Source of the DNA: Pseudomonas mandelii
GTDB lineage: Bacteria > Pseudomonadota > Gammaproteobacteria > Pseudomonadales > Pseudomonadaceae
NCBI RefSeq assembly: GCF_900106065.1
Contig: NZ_LT629796.1
Location: forward strand, 5,804,501-5,868,500
Length of the DNA: 64,000 nucleotides
Reading direction: 5' to 3'
Positions 27,554 through 37,135 of this stretch are shown one piece after another. Below the pieces are notes generated by a model. It did not search any database. It was not told the origin of the DNA and worked only from the letters and a program-made list of their open reading frames with translations. The translations under genes were made by a program, and so were the position numbers. Within the stretch, counting starts at the first letter, position 1; each line of letters opens with the position of its first letter.

Positions 27554-28519
27554 TTGAAAAAAATCCTTTCCCGACTCTCAACTGTTGCAGTGGTATTGCT
27601 CGCCTTTGTGCTGGGCTGGTTCGCCTGGGAACACTACACCCGCGCGCCCTGGACCCGGGATGCACGGGTGCGTGCCGACGTGGTGACTTTATCTGCGGAT
27701 GTATCGGGACGCATCGTCAGCCTTGGCGTCCAGGACAACCAGCATGTTGAAAAAGGCCAGTTACTGCTCGAGATCGACCCGGCTCGCTACACACTGGCGG
27801 TAGAACATGCCAAGCGTTCCGTTGAGGTTTCCAAGGCCACCCTTGGTCAATCCGAAGCAACCATCGTCGCCAGCGAAGCGCAGCTCAAACAGCGTGAGAG
27901 CGAAGAACGCCGACGACGCACCCTCAAGCAGCGTTTGGCGATTTCCGGGGAAGAATGGGAAAAATCCAGCACCGAAGTGGCGGTGGCCCAGGCCGAACTG
28001 CTGCGCAACCAGGCCAATCTGGGGCTGGCGCGGGCTAACGTTCAATTGGCTGTCGCGGCGTTGACTCAGTCTGAACTGGACCTTCAACGCACCCGCGTCA
28101 TCGCCCCGGTCAGTGGTTATGTGACCAACCTGCTGACCCGACAGGGTGACTACGCCACAGCGGGGGGCGCACTGCTGGCATTGGTCGACAGCGACTCTTT
28201 TTACGTCAGCGGCTATTTCGAAGAAACCAAGCTGCCGCGAATCGGGGAGGGAGATCGGGTCAGGATTGAATTGATGAGCGGAGAATCGTTCGGCGGCACC
28301 GTGCAAAGCATTGCCTTTGCAATTGCCGACAGGGAAAACCTGCCCGGCAATCGTCTGCTGGCCAATATCAACCCCAGTTACACCTGGGTCAAACTTGCGC
28401 AACGGGTGCCGGTGCGGATTCAGATTGACGCCGACTATGCCGCCAAAAACCGCTTGCGTGCCGGGACCACAGCCACCGTAACCATTCTGGAAACGCTCAG
28501 GACTGAAAATCACCGCTAA
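27554..28519 (+). CDS. HlyD-family periplasmic adaptor (AaeA type)
   Basis: 321 residues. One N-terminal membrane anchor (VAVVLLAFVLGWFAW), then a biotinyl-lipoyl-like half (VTLSADVSGRIVSLGVQDNQHVEKGQLL), a helical hairpin at about 80-160, the second lipoyl half (VIAPVSGYVTNL) and a beta-barrel domain. It would link the FUSC inner-membrane protein to the outer membrane or release substrate into the periplasm. The start is TTG at 27554, four bases after the DUF1656 stop, with GGGAG upstream. Confidence 0.87.
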   Translation: MKKILSRLSTVAVVLLAFVLGWFAWEHYTRAPWTRDARVRADVVTLSADVSGRIVSLGVQDNQHVEKGQLLLEIDPARYTLAVEHAKRSVEVSKATLGQSEATIVASEAQLKQRESEERRRRTLKQRLAISGEEWEKSSTEVAVAQAELLRNQANLGLARANVQLAVAALTQSELDLQRTRVIAPVSGYVTNLLTRQGDYATAGGALLALVDSDSFYVSGYFEETKLPRIGEGDRVRIELMSGESFGGTVQSIAFAIADRENLPGNRLLANINPSYTWVKLAQRVPVRIQIDADYAAKNRLRAGTTATVTILETLRTENHR

Positions 28520-28522
28520 TTT

Positions 28523-28552
28523 CTGTGGGAGTGGGCAAGCCCGCTCCCACAG
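28523..28552. repeat. Single REP palindrome after the HlyD gene
   Basis: CTGTGGGAGTGGGC and GCCCGCTCCCACAG pair as one near-perfect stem with an AA loop. It begins four bases after the stop codon, so it also marks the end of the efflux operon. Confidence 0.8.
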
Positions 28553-28579
28553 TAATATCCGTTGCCCTCTCGAACGAAC

Positions 28580-28615
28580 AAAAAAAAGCCCCGCGACCGA
28601 ATGAGGCGCAGGGCT
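28580..28615 (-). terminator. Terminator of the mexEF-oprN operon
   Basis: Read on the minus strand, AGCCCTGCGCC pairs imperfectly with GCGGGGCT and is followed by a run of eight T. It lies 45 bases past the oprN stop. Confidence 0.75.
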
Positions 28616-28659
28616 AAAAATTTGGTTGGTTGCGGCCAACCAAAGGAGCTCTTTAAAAA

Positions 28660-30081
28660 TTACTTGCTGGCGACCGTCTCTGGTTGCCAGCCACCGCCAA
28701 GGGCTTTGTAGATCGCGACAATGCCGCGATAAAGATCGGTTTCCGCCGAGGCCTGGGTATCTTCAGCCGCCAGACGCTCACGTTGGGCATCCAGCAGGAC
28801 GAGGAAGTCCACGGTGCCTTCGCGGTAGCGGATTTGCGCCAGGTCTGCGGCGGCGCGGCTCGCTTCGCTTTGACGAATCAGCGAGATCAGCCGTTGCTGA
28901 CGTTTACCGTAGTCGCTGAATGCGTTTTCCGATTCTTCCAGCGCCAGCAGCACTTGCTGTTCGTAAGTCGCCAGCGCGCCTTCGGCATCGGCATCGGCGC
29001 CGCGCAGACGGGCTCGCACGCTACCCAGGTCAAACGCAGCCCACGTAATGCTCGGGCCGAGCGCCCAGGCATTGGCCGCCGCAGAACCGATCTGCGAACC
29101 ACGGCCGGCGGTAAAACCAAGGAAGCCGCTGAGGCTGACCCGAGGGAACAGATCAGCCTTGGCCACGCCTATACGGGCGGTGGAGGAGGCCAGTTTGCGC
29201 TCGGCGCTGAGGATGTCCGGACGACGTTGCAGCAACTGCCCCGGGTCACCGATCGGCAATGCTTTGGCAATCGCCGGCAAGTCTTTTGGACTCAAGTCGA
29301 CAGTCAGCTTGTCCGGACGCTCGCCCAGCAGGGTGGCAATACGGTTTTTCTGCCGAACCTGTTCGGCCTGTAACTGCGGCACGCTGGCTTCGACCGAGGC
29401 CAGGCGTGCATCGGCACGCTCGACGTCCAGTTGATCGCCGACGCCGGCATCACGCAGGCTTTCGGTGATCTTGCGCGACTCCTGCTGGTTGTTCAGGTTG
29501 GCCAGGGCAATCTTTTCGCGCAACTGTGCGCCGCGCAATTGGCCATAAGAATCCACCAGTTCGGCAATCATGGTGACTTGCAGTTGGTATAGATCGGCTT
29601 CGAGCGCCTGCTGTTCGGCATCGGCGGACTCGAGGTTGCGCTGGATACGCCCAAACAGGTCGATCTCCCACGCCATGTCCAGGCCGAGGTCGTAACGTTC
29701 GCTGTTGACCCGTTTGGTGGTCTGGCCCGGGATCTGACCCTTGCCCAAGTCACTGCTGGCGCGGCTGGTGATGGTGGGCATGGCGTCATTGCTGACGTCA
29801 TCGCGAATCGCCCGGGCCGCTTTCCAGCGGGCGAAGGCCACGCGCAGATCACGGTTGCCTTGCAGCGATTGAGTCACCAACTGGTTGAGGGTCGGGTCTT
29901 CGAACTGCTGCCACCAGATGCCTTCGAAACGCGAGCGGTCGAAGTTTTTCTGGCCGGCAGCGCCGTCGGTGGCAGTGGTGATGTTGGCCGGCTCAGTGGC
30001 GGGTGTCTTGTAGTCCGGGCCGACGGCACAGGCACTCAAGGCCAGTACCAGAAGGCTCGGCAGGAAGGCTTTAAGGCTCAT
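28660..30081 (-). CDS. oprN: Outer-membrane efflux lipoprotein OprN
   Basis: 473 residues, the outer-membrane channel of the MexEF pump. Lipoprotein signal ends LSAC (Cys18), so the protein is acylated at the mature N-terminus. Two OEP repeats follow; NLxxQ-type helices and the ALxGGGW end are typical of the OprM/OprN group. The start overlaps the mexF stop by four bases. Naming as OprN follows from the mexT-mexE-mexF order. Confidence 0.92.
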   Translation of the reverse strand: MSLKAFLPSLLVLALSACAVGPDYKTPATEPANITTATDGAAGQKNFDRSRFEGIWWQQFEDPTLNQLVTQSLQGNRDLRVAFARWKAARAIRDDVSNDAMPTITSRASSDLGKGQIPGQTTKRVNSERYDLGLDMAWEIDLFGRIQRNLESADAEQQALEADLYQLQVTMIAELVDSYGQLRGAQLREKIALANLNNQQESRKITESLRDAGVGDQLDVERADARLASVEASVPQLQAEQVRQKNRIATLLGERPDKLTVDLSPKDLPAIAKALPIGDPGQLLQRRPDILSAERKLASSTARIGVAKADLFPRVSLSGFLGFTAGRGSQIGSAAANAWALGPSITWAAFDLGSVRARLRGADADAEGALATYEQQVLLALEESENAFSDYGKRQQRLISLIRQSEASRAAADLAQIRYREGTVDFLVLLDAQRERLAAEDTQASAETDLYRGIVAIYKALGGGWQPETVASK

Positions 30082-33000
30082 TGTTGCGCCTCCAGTTTCA
30101 GGGCCTTGGCCGCTTTGCGCTTTTCACCGCGCTCCACAAAGTTACGAATCAATACGTAGAACACCGGTGTCAGCAACAGACCGAAGAAGGTCACCCCGAG
30201 CATCCCGGAGAACACCGCCACACCCATGGCGTGACGCATTTCGGCACCGGCACCGCTGGAGAAGACCAGAGGCACAACACCCATGATGAACGCGAAGGAA
30301 GTCATCAAGATCGGACGCAGACGCAGACGGCATGCTTCCAGGACCGCAGCCAGCGGGCTGAGACCTTCGTCCTGCTGTTTATCCTTGGCAAACTCGACGA
30401 TCAGAATCGCGTTCTTACACGCAAGTCCCACCAGTACGATCAAGCCGATCTGGGTGAAGATGTTGTTGTCGCCTCCCGAAGCAATCACACCGATGATGGC
30501 CGACAGCAGGGTCATCGGTACGATCAGGATCACCGCCAGTGGCAGGCTCCAGCTTTCGTATTGGGCCGCGAGCACCAGGAACGCCAGCAATACGCAGAGC
30601 GGGAACACGAACAGCGCGGTGTTGCCGGACAGAATCTGCTGGTAGGTCAGGTCGGTCCACTCGTAGGTCATGCCGTTTGGAAGTTCTTCCTTGAGCAGTT
30701 TCTCGATCGCTGCCTGAGCCTGGCCGGAGCTGTAGCCTGGGGCTGCCGCACCGTTGATTTCAGCGGTGATGAAACCGTTGTAGTGCATCACGCGGTCCGG
30801 GCCCGAGGTGTCGCTGACCTTGATGAAGGTCGCCAGCGGGATCATCTCGCCTTTGTTGTTACGCACTTTCAGCTGACCGATCTGGTCCGGTTCGAGACGG
30901 AACTGTTGTTCAGCCTGGACGTTGACCTGATAGGTGCGACCGAAGCGGTTGAAGTCGTTGGCATACAGCGAACCCAGGTAGATCTGCAGGGTGTCGAAGA
31001 TGTCGCTGACAGCCACGCCGTGGGTCTTGGCCTTTTCACGGTCGATGGCGGCATCGACCTGCGGCACGTTCACGGTGTAGCTGGTGAACAGCGCGGCCAG
31101 TTCCGGCACGTTGTGGCTCTTGGTGATGATGTTCATGGTTTCTTTGTACAGCTCGTCGTAGCCCAGGTTGCCCCGGTCTTCGATCTGCAGGCGGAAACCG
31201 CCGATGGTGCCCAGGCCTTGTACCGGCGGCGGCGGGAAGATCGCCATGTAGGCTTCCTGGATCCCGGCGAACTGGCCGTTCAATGCACCGGCAATCGCAC
31301 CGGCCGACATGCTCGGGTCTTTGCGCTCGTCGAACGGTTTCAGGGTCACGAACACGATGCCGGCATTCGGGCTGTTGGTGAAACCGTTGATCGACAGGCC
31401 CGGGAACGCTACCGCACTTTCCACGCCAGGCTGTTTCAGGGCCAGGTCGGACATGCGTTTGATCACGTCTTCGGTGCGGTCAAGGCTCGAAGCGTCCGGC
31501 AGTTGCGCGAAGGCCACCAGGTATTGCTTGTCCTGGCCGGGTACGAAGCCGGTCGGGGTGTGGGCGAAACCGAAGAAGGTCAGCACCATCAGGCCTGCGT
31601 ACAACAGCAGGGCAATACCGCTGCTGCGGATAACCCGGGCTACGGTGCCGACATAACCATGGCTGGCGCGCTCGAAGAACCGGTTGAACGGACGGAAAAG
31701 CCAGCCGCCCAACAGTTTATCAAGCACTTTGGTAAAGCGATCTTTCGGCGCATGGTGGCTCTTGAGCAGCACGGCAGCCAGGGCAGGGGACAGTGTCAGC
31801 GAGTTGAACGCCGAGATCACGGTCGAGATGGCAATGGTCAGGGCAAACTGTTTATAGAACTGGCCGGTGAGTCCCGAAATGAACGCCGCCGGGATAAATA
31901 CCGCACACAGCACCAGCGCCGTCGCGATGATCGGCCCGGTCACCTCACGCATGGCTTTCTTGGTGGCTTCTACGGGCGTTTCTCCCAGCTCGATGTGCCT
32001 TTCCACGTTCTCCACCACCACGATGGCGTCGTCCACCACGATACCGATGGCCAATACCAGGCCAAACAGTGACAGGGCGTTCAGCGAGAAGCCGAACAGG
32101 TGCATCACCGCAAACGTACCGATTAGCGAAACCGGCACCGCCACCAACGGAATGATCGAGGCACGCCAGGTTTGCAGGAACAGGATCACCACCAGAACCA
32201 CGAGGATCAGCGCTTCGAAGAGGGTGTGGACCACCGCCTCGATGGAGCCGCGCACGAAGATCGTCGGGTCATAGACGATGCTGAAGTCCATGCCTTCCGG
32301 GAAGTTGTTCTTCAGTTCGGCCATCTTGTCGCGAACTTCGTTGGAGATCTCGATCGCGTTGGAGCCAGGGCGCTGGAAGATCGGGATCGCCACCGCAGGC
32401 TGGTTGTTCAGCAGCGAGCGCAATGCGTATTGGCTGGAGCCCAGCTCAACGCGAGCGATGTCTTTCAGGCGCGTGATTTCACCGTTGTCGCCGGAGCGAA
32501 TGATGATGTTCTCGAACTCTTCTTCAGAAACCAGACGGCCCTGAGTGTTGACCGACAGCTGGAACGCAGTGGCATTCGGCGCAGGGGGCGCACCCAGTGC
32601 ACCGGCAGCGACTTGACGGTTCTGTTCACGAATCGCGGTTACCACATCGGTGGCAGTCAGGTTGCGCGAAGCGGTCTTGTTCGGATCGAGCCAGACCCGC
32701 AGCGAGTAGTCGCCCATACCGAACAGTTGCACGTCACCGACACCGCCCAGGCGCGCCAGCTCATCCTTGATGTTGAGCAAGGCGTAGTTGGACAGGTAGA
32801 GCATGTCGTAGCGTTTGTCCGGCGAGGTCAAGTGCACAACCATGGTCAGGTCGGGCGACGCCTTGTCGACGGTGATACCGATGCGCGTCACTTCTTCTGG
32901 AAGTTTCGGCTCGGTCCGGGTCACGCGGTTTTGAACCTGCACCTGTGCATTGTCCAGGTCAGTGCCCAGTGCGAAGGTGATGGTCAGGGTGATCTTGCCG

Positions 33001-33260
33001 TCAGCGGTGGACTGCGAGGACATGTACAGCATGTTCTCGACGCCGGTAATGGCTTGCTCCAAGGGAGCGGCCACGGTTTCACCGATGACTTTTGGGTTGG
33101 CGCCGGGGAAGTTCGCACGGACCACAACGGTCGGTGGCACGACTTCCGGGTATTCGCTGATCGGCAACTGGAACAGCGAGATGGCACCGGCGATCAGGAT
33201 CAGCAGCGAAAGCACCGCTGCGAAGATCGGCCGTGAAATGAAGAATTGGGAAAAATTCAT
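30078..33260 (-). CDS. mexF: RND efflux transporter MexF
   Basis: 1060-residue inner-membrane proton/drug antiporter of the HAE1 family. Features seen: N-terminal helix FFISRPIFAAVLSLLILIAGA; GxxxDDAIVVVENVERH proton-relay region around 400 with the paired Asp; a second helix block from about 870 (VFPLCVLLAFLVLAAQYESW). The length is equal to known MexF proteins. It is transcribed with mexE and oprN. Known substrates of MexEF-OprN are chloramphenicol, fluoroquinolones, trimethoprim and quinolone signal precursors; none is visible from sequence. Confidence 0.95.
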   Translation of the reverse strand: MNFSQFFISRPIFAAVLSLLILIAGAISLFQLPISEYPEVVPPTVVVRANFPGANPKVIGETVAAPLEQAITGVENMLYMSSQSTADGKITLTITFALGTDLDNAQVQVQNRVTRTEPKLPEEVTRIGITVDKASPDLTMVVHLTSPDKRYDMLYLSNYALLNIKDELARLGGVGDVQLFGMGDYSLRVWLDPNKTASRNLTATDVVTAIREQNRQVAAGALGAPPAPNATAFQLSVNTQGRLVSEEEFENIIIRSGDNGEITRLKDIARVELGSSQYALRSLLNNQPAVAIPIFQRPGSNAIEISNEVRDKMAELKNNFPEGMDFSIVYDPTIFVRGSIEAVVHTLFEALILVVLVVILFLQTWRASIIPLVAVPVSLIGTFAVMHLFGFSLNALSLFGLVLAIGIVVDDAIVVVENVERHIELGETPVEATKKAMREVTGPIIATALVLCAVFIPAAFISGLTGQFYKQFALTIAISTVISAFNSLTLSPALAAVLLKSHHAPKDRFTKVLDKLLGGWLFRPFNRFFERASHGYVGTVARVIRSSGIALLLYAGLMVLTFFGFAHTPTGFVPGQDKQYLVAFAQLPDASSLDRTEDVIKRMSDLALKQPGVESAVAFPGLSINGFTNSPNAGIVFVTLKPFDERKDPSMSAGAIAGALNGQFAGIQEAYMAIFPPPPVQGLGTIGGFRLQIEDRGNLGYDELYKETMNIITKSHNVPELAALFTSYTVNVPQVDAAIDREKAKTHGVAVSDIFDTLQIYLGSLYANDFNRFGRTYQVNVQAEQQFRLEPDQIGQLKVRNNKGEMIPLATFIKVSDTSGPDRVMHYNGFITAEINGAAAPGYSSGQAQAAIEKLLKEELPNGMTYEWTDLTYQQILSGNTALFVFPLCVLLAFLVLAAQYESWSLPLAVILIVPMTLLSAIIGVIASGGDNNIFTQIGLIVLVGLACKNAILIVEFAKDKQQDEGLSPLAAVLEACRLRLRPILMTSFAFIMGVVPLVFSSGAGAEMRHAMGVAVFSGMLGVTFFGLLLTPVFYVLIRNFVERGEKRKAAKALKLEAQQ

Positions 33261-33275
33261 CGGAGTTGTCGTCCC

Positions 33276-34529
33276 TTAACCGCGTGGAGTCGCAGCAGCC
33301 AGTTTCACAACCGTACCCGGCGCGACCTTGGCAGGTGCGACTTGGGGCAGGTTGCTGGCTTCCAGCGCTTGTCGTTGTTGTGCGAGTGCCGCGAGGGTTT
33401 GTTCGCTGGCCATCGGGATCACTTCAGGGGTGACCGGCGAGCCAGGGCGAACCCGTTGCAGACCCTTGACGATGACGGTGTCATCCTTGTTCAGGCCGCT
33501 GCGCACGATGCGCAAGCCTTCGATCTTCGGCCCCAGTTCGACGGAGCGATAGGCCGTCTTGTTGTCGGCATCCATCACCAGCACGAATTTCTTGCCCAGA
33601 TCGGTTCCGACCGCTTCGTCGTTGATCAGCACGGCGGAGTAAGTGCCGCTGCCGACCAGTTTCAAACGGGCATACAAGCCTGGGGTGTACTGTCCGTCAG
33701 CATTGTCAAAGACCGCGCGACCGCGGATGGTGCCGGTTTTCGGGTTGACCTGGTTGTCGACGAAGTTCATCACGCCCTGATGCGGGTTGCCGTCTTCGTT
33801 GGACAGGCCGAGGTAAACCGGAGTGGTTGCACCGCGTTTGCCCTGGCGAGCGAGCTGGGTGTATTTGAGGAACACACGTTCGTCGGCGTCGAAGTAGGCG
33901 TAGACCTTATCGGTGGAAACAACGCTGGTCAGCGCGGTGGTGTCGGCGGTCACCAGGTTGCCGGCGGTGATTTCCGCACGGCTGACGCGACCGCTGATGG
34001 GCGCGGTGACGCGGGTGAAGCTCAGGTTCAGTTTGGCCAGGTCCAGTTGAGCCTGGAGAGCGCCGACGGCGGCGCGGGCTTCTTGGGCTGCACTGGTGCG
34101 CGAATCGGCCAGTTCGGCGGAGATCGCGTTGCTGGTGCGCAAGCGTTCGCCACGCTGGGCTTCGTTTTCGCTGCGGGTGGCGTTGGCGCGGCCTTGGGCA
34201 ACCAGTGCTTCGAGGCGGCGGACCTCGGCCTGGAACGGGCGTGGGTCAATCTGGAACAGCAGGTCACCTTTCTTGACCAGTGCGCCTTCGGTGAAGGCCA
34301 CTTCATCAATCTGGCCGGAGACCCGTGGACGAATTTCTACGGTTTCTGGCGCTTCAAGGCGCCCGGTGAATTCGTCCCACTCGTTGACCGGTTGTTCCAG
34401 GACCTTGGCGACGCTGACTTTCGCCGCAGGCATGGTAGCGGCAGACTCCGGAGCCTTGCCGCAGGCGCTCATCACCAGTACGGCCAACATGGCCAATGGG
34501 AAGCGCAAATGTTTGAGTGACTGTTCCAT
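33276..34529 (-). CDS. mexE: RND periplasmic adaptor lipoprotein MexE
   Basis: 417 residues linking MexF to OprN. Lipoprotein signal ends MSACGKAPE. Lipoyl halves RPRVSGQIDEVAF and TRVTAPISGRVSRAEITAGNLV flank a coiled-coil hairpin rich in Ala/Arg/Glu. AYFDADERVFLKY and NQVNPKTGTIRGRAVFDN are diagnostic for MexE. Start at 34529 (MEQSLKHL) aligns with the known protein; a longer reading to 34604 would run into the MexT box. The operon promoter must lie in 34530-34640. Confidence 0.95.
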   Translation of the reverse strand: MEQSLKHLRFPLAMLAVLVMSACGKAPESAATMPAAKVSVAKVLEQPVNEWDEFTGRLEAPETVEIRPRVSGQIDEVAFTEGALVKKGDLLFQIDPRPFQAEVRRLEALVAQGRANATRSENEAQRGERLRTSNAISAELADSRTSAAQEARAAVGALQAQLDLAKLNLSFTRVTAPISGRVSRAEITAGNLVTADTTALTSVVSTDKVYAYFDADERVFLKYTQLARQGKRGATTPVYLGLSNEDGNPHQGVMNFVDNQVNPKTGTIRGRAVFDNADGQYTPGLYARLKLVGSGTYSAVLINDEAVGTDLGKKFVLVMDADNKTAYRSVELGPKIEGLRIVRSGLNKDDTVIVKGLQRVRPGSPVTPEVIPMASEQTLAALAQQRQALEASNLPQVAPAKVAPGTVVKLAAATPRG

Positions 34530-34603
34530 GGATGCATCCGCCAATGTATTGAGATGGGCGGATGATGAGCGGCGGGGTGGTATCGCACGAATCGAATGAA
34601 GCA

Positions 34604-34627
34604 AAGGTAACTATCATTCGGAATGAT
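34604..34627 (-). promoter_or_regulatory. Candidate MexT (nod-box type) site upstream of mexE
   Basis: On the minus strand: ATCA-N5-AATGAT-N4-ACCTT. The recalled MexT consensus is ATCA-N5-GTCGAT-N4-ACYAT, so both outer half-sites and the central GAT match. It lies 75 bases upstream of the mexE start. The 34530-34840 gap holds this box, the promoter and a REPIN, nothing else. Confidence 0.6.
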
Positions 34628-34736
34628 ATAAGTCTGAAGCCAGCCCTCTAGCATGCGCCTTACATTGGACGGCGATCAATTGGATTGATGACAATTCTAT
34701 GTTGCGCAGAATGCAAGGGATTGGCTTGAGACCGAG

Positions 34737-34812
34737 TCGCGGGCAAGCCCGCTCCCACAGGGAATTGTGGCGCTGATTAAATCCCTGTAGGAGCGAGGCT
34801 TGCCCGCGAAGA
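34737..34812. repeat. REPIN between mexT and mexE
   Basis: TCGCGGGCAAGCCCGCTCCC(ACAGGGA) is mirrored by CCTGTAGGAGCGAGGCTTGCCCGCGAAGAG. It begins 28 bases past the mexT stop and separates the regulator transcript from the mexE promoter. Confidence 0.85.
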
Positions 34813-34840
34813 GGCCATCAGCCCCAACAAAAGATCAGGA

Positions 34841-35758
34841 TCACGCCAGGCTATCCGGATCCCCGAAGAACATCTGGATCCTGGAGCGCAACCAACGTTC
34901 ACCCGGGTCATTATCCTGCGACCCACGCCACGCCATGTGCAATTCAAAGCTGCGCACCGGCAAGGGCGGATCTTCAGCTCGCACCCCGCCAGCCGCCGTC
35001 AACGCCTCAGCGGTGTAGTCCGGCACCGTCGCGACAATATCAGTCCCGCTGATGAGTGTGCTGAGCCCGTTGAACTGCGGCACCGCGAGCACCACATGAC
35101 GTTTGCGCCCGAGCTTTTCCAGTTCTTCATCTATAAAGCCGCTCAGGTCACCGGCAAACGACACCAGCGCATGGGGGCGGGCGCAGAAGTCATCGAGGCT
35201 CAATGGCCCCGGCACCGTATCGGCGCGCAACAGCTTCGGCATGCTGCGGCGCAGTACTTTGCGCTTGGCGTTGGCCGGCAGGTCGGCGGTGTAGCTGACG
35301 CCGATGGAAATCTCCCCCGAGGCCAACAGGCTCGGCATCAGGATGTAGTTGGCCCGACGCACCACCAATACGATCCCCGGCGATTCCGCACGCAAACGCT
35401 TGAGCAGCATCGGCAGCAGCGCGAACTCGACATCGTCCGACAGGCCAATGCGGAACACCGCCGTACTGGTCGCCGGGTCGAATTCTGCCGCACGGCTGAC
35501 CGCGGTGGAAATCGAATCCAAGGCAGGAGAGAGCAGGGCGAAGATTTCCACCGCGCGAGCGGAAGGCTCCATGCTGCGCCCGGTGCGCACGAATAACGGA
35601 TCATCGAACAGCCCGCGCAGGCGTGAGAGCGCCGCACTGATGGCCGGCTGGCCGAGGAACAATTTCTCCGCAGCACGGGTCACACTGCGTTCGTGCATCA
35701 ATGTTTCAAAAACGATCAACAGGTTCAGGTCGACACGACGCAGGTCATTACGATTCAT
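34841..35758 (-). CDS. mexT: LysR-family activator MexT
   Basis: 305 residues. N-terminal winged helix-turn-helix (RRVDLNLLIVFETLMHERSV, KLFLGQPAISAALSRLR) closely matching P. aeruginosa MexT, followed by the LysR co-inducer domain (FRIGLSDDVEF, SFAGDLSGFIDEELEKLGRK). ATG 35758 has AGGA upstream and reproduces the known start MNRNDLRR. It activates mexEF-oprN and mexS in response to disulfide or nitrosative-type stress in P. aeruginosa. The frame is intact here, unlike the 8-bp-insertion alleles found in some P. aeruginosa strains. Confidence 0.94.
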   Translation of the reverse strand: MNRNDLRRVDLNLLIVFETLMHERSVTRAAEKLFLGQPAISAALSRLRGLFDDPLFVRTGRSMEPSARAVEIFALLSPALDSISTAVSRAAEFDPATSTAVFRIGLSDDVEFALLPMLLKRLRAESPGIVLVVRRANYILMPSLLASGEISIGVSYTADLPANAKRKVLRRSMPKLLRADTVPGPLSLDDFCARPHALVSFAGDLSGFIDEELEKLGRKRHVVLAVPQFNGLSTLISGTDIVATVPDYTAEALTAAGGVRAEDPPLPVRSFELHMAWRGSQDNDPGERWLRSRIQMFFGDPDSLA

Positions 35759-35926
35759 CTGGAGTCCTGGCAGAGTCATCAAGCTTGACGAGAGCGGCCA
35801 TATGAGAACAATGGCCGGCATGAATATTACGGGGAAAGGCTGCTACTCTGCACCGAATAATTCAGTTTCCCTGGAACGGATGCTCCGGATTTTTACGATA
35901 ACCGTTGATCCAATGGATGCTGCGGA

Positions 35927-35950
35927 ATCAATGACAGGCATGTCGACTAT
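35927..35950 (+). promoter_or_regulatory. Candidate MexT (nod-box type) site upstream of mexS
   Basis: ATCA-ATGAC-AGGCAT-GTCG-ACTAT on the plus strand. ATCA, AT and ACTAT fit ATCA-N5-GTCGAT-N4-ACYAT with exact spacing. It lies 78 bases before the mexS start, in the divergent mexT-mexS intergenic region, nearly the same distance as the box before mexE. Confidence 0.6.
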
Positions 35951-36027
35951 TAATAGCCACTGATAGTCTTGGGTAGAAAGCCCAGATAGAGTTCAGGGCA
36001 TTAGAGGTTTCTTTGACGAGGTTTGCG

Positions 36028-37050
36028 ATGTCCCGCACGATCCGTTTTCACAAGTTTGGTCCAGCCGAGGTGCTCAAATGCGAAGAGCATGCGGCCGCTC
36101 TCCCTGCGCCGGGCGAAGTGCAGGTGCGCGTCGAGGCGATTGGCATCAGCTGGTACGACATTCTCTGGCGCCAGAACCTGGCCTCATCCCATGCTCGTCT
36201 GCCTTCTGGCCTTGGCCATGAGATGTCCGGCGTCGTGACAGCAGTCGGCGAGGGCGTCGATGACCTGGCAGTCGGTGACAAGGTCGCCAGCTTCCCGGCT
36301 GAAAGCCCCAACGACTATCCGGTCTACGGCGAGCAGATCGTTCTGCCTCGCTCGGCACTGACCCGTTATCCGGACGTGCTCAGCCCGATTGAAGCGGCCG
36401 TGCATTACACGCCGCTGCTGATTGCCTACTTCGCTTATGTCGATCTGGCGCGTGTCAAACCTGGGCAATTTGCCTTGGTGACTGACGCGAGCCACTGTGC
36501 CGGTCCTTCGTTTGTGCAACTGGGAAAGGCATTGGGCGTGCGGGTAATTGCCGCCACCAAGACCGCTGAAGAACGTGAATACCTGCTGTCACTGGGTGCC
36601 GAGAAAGTAATCGTCACCGAGGAAGAGGATCTGCTCATGCGGATCAACAAAATCACCGACAACCGCGGAGTGGATGTGGTGTTCGATGGCCTCGGCGGTC
36701 CGCAGATGTCACTGCTGGGCGATGTGCTCGCGCCTCGTGGCAGCCTGGTGCTGTACGGCCTGCAAGGTGGTAACCAGACGCCGTTCCCGGCCTGCGCAGC
36801 GTTCCAGAAGAACATTCAGTTCTTCGTTCACTGCATCGGCAACTTCACTGGCAAGCCGGAGCTGGGCATCATCCAGGATCAGGTCGCACTGCAACGTGCC
36901 TTGCGCGACATCAACCAGCTGACCGCCGACCGCGTGTTGCTGCCACTCAAGACTCGGGTCTTTCCGTTTTCCGAGTTTGTCGAGGCGCACCGCTACATGG
37001 ATGAATGCCCGTGTCGCGAACGGGTTGCGCTCCAGGTCGATCCGGCGTAA
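36028..37050 (+). CDS. mexS: Zinc-independent quinone oxidoreductase-like protein MexS
   Basis: 340-residue medium-chain dehydrogenase/reductase divergent from mexT, the conserved MexS position. N-terminal GroES-like domain (LGHEMSGVVTAVGEGVDDLAVGDKV) and a Rossmann domain (VDVVFDGLGGPQMSLLGDVLAPRGSLVLYG). The start at 36028 (MSRTIRFHKFG) has GAGG upstream. Loss of MexS in P. aeruginosa activates MexT, implying that it removes a toxic electrophile or metabolite that signals through MexT. The terminator at 37061 follows eleven bases after the stop. Confidence 0.92.
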   Translation: MSRTIRFHKFGPAEVLKCEEHAAALPAPGEVQVRVEAIGISWYDILWRQNLASSHARLPSGLGHEMSGVVTAVGEGVDDLAVGDKVASFPAESPNDYPVYGEQIVLPRSALTRYPDVLSPIEAAVHYTPLLIAYFAYVDLARVKPGQFALVTDASHCAGPSFVQLGKALGVRVIAATKTAEEREYLLSLGAEKVIVTEEEDLLMRINKITDNRGVDVVFDGLGGPQMSLLGDVLAPRGSLVLYGLQGGNQTPFPACAAFQKNIQFFVHCIGNFTGKPELGIIQDQVALQRALRDINQLTADRVLLPLKTRVFPFSEFVEAHRYMDECPCRERVALQVDPA

Positions 37051-37060
37051 CACCACTGAA

Positions 37061-37086
37061 AAAAGTCCGTGCTTGCACGGACTTTT
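37061..37086 (+). terminator. mexS terminator
   Basis: AAAAGTCCGTGC and GCACGGACTTTT pair as a 12-bp stem with a TT turn. It is symmetric, so it could also stop antisense transcription. Confidence 0.8.
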
Positions 37087-37135
37087 GCATTTCCCCCTCC
37101 GAAATTCCGAGACGTCCCCTCAACCTGCGACGAGT

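Noticed and set aside
30081..32072. Plus-strand open frame of 663 codons opposite mexF
   Set aside because: Mirror of mexF codon bias; product resembles no protein and mexF is certain.
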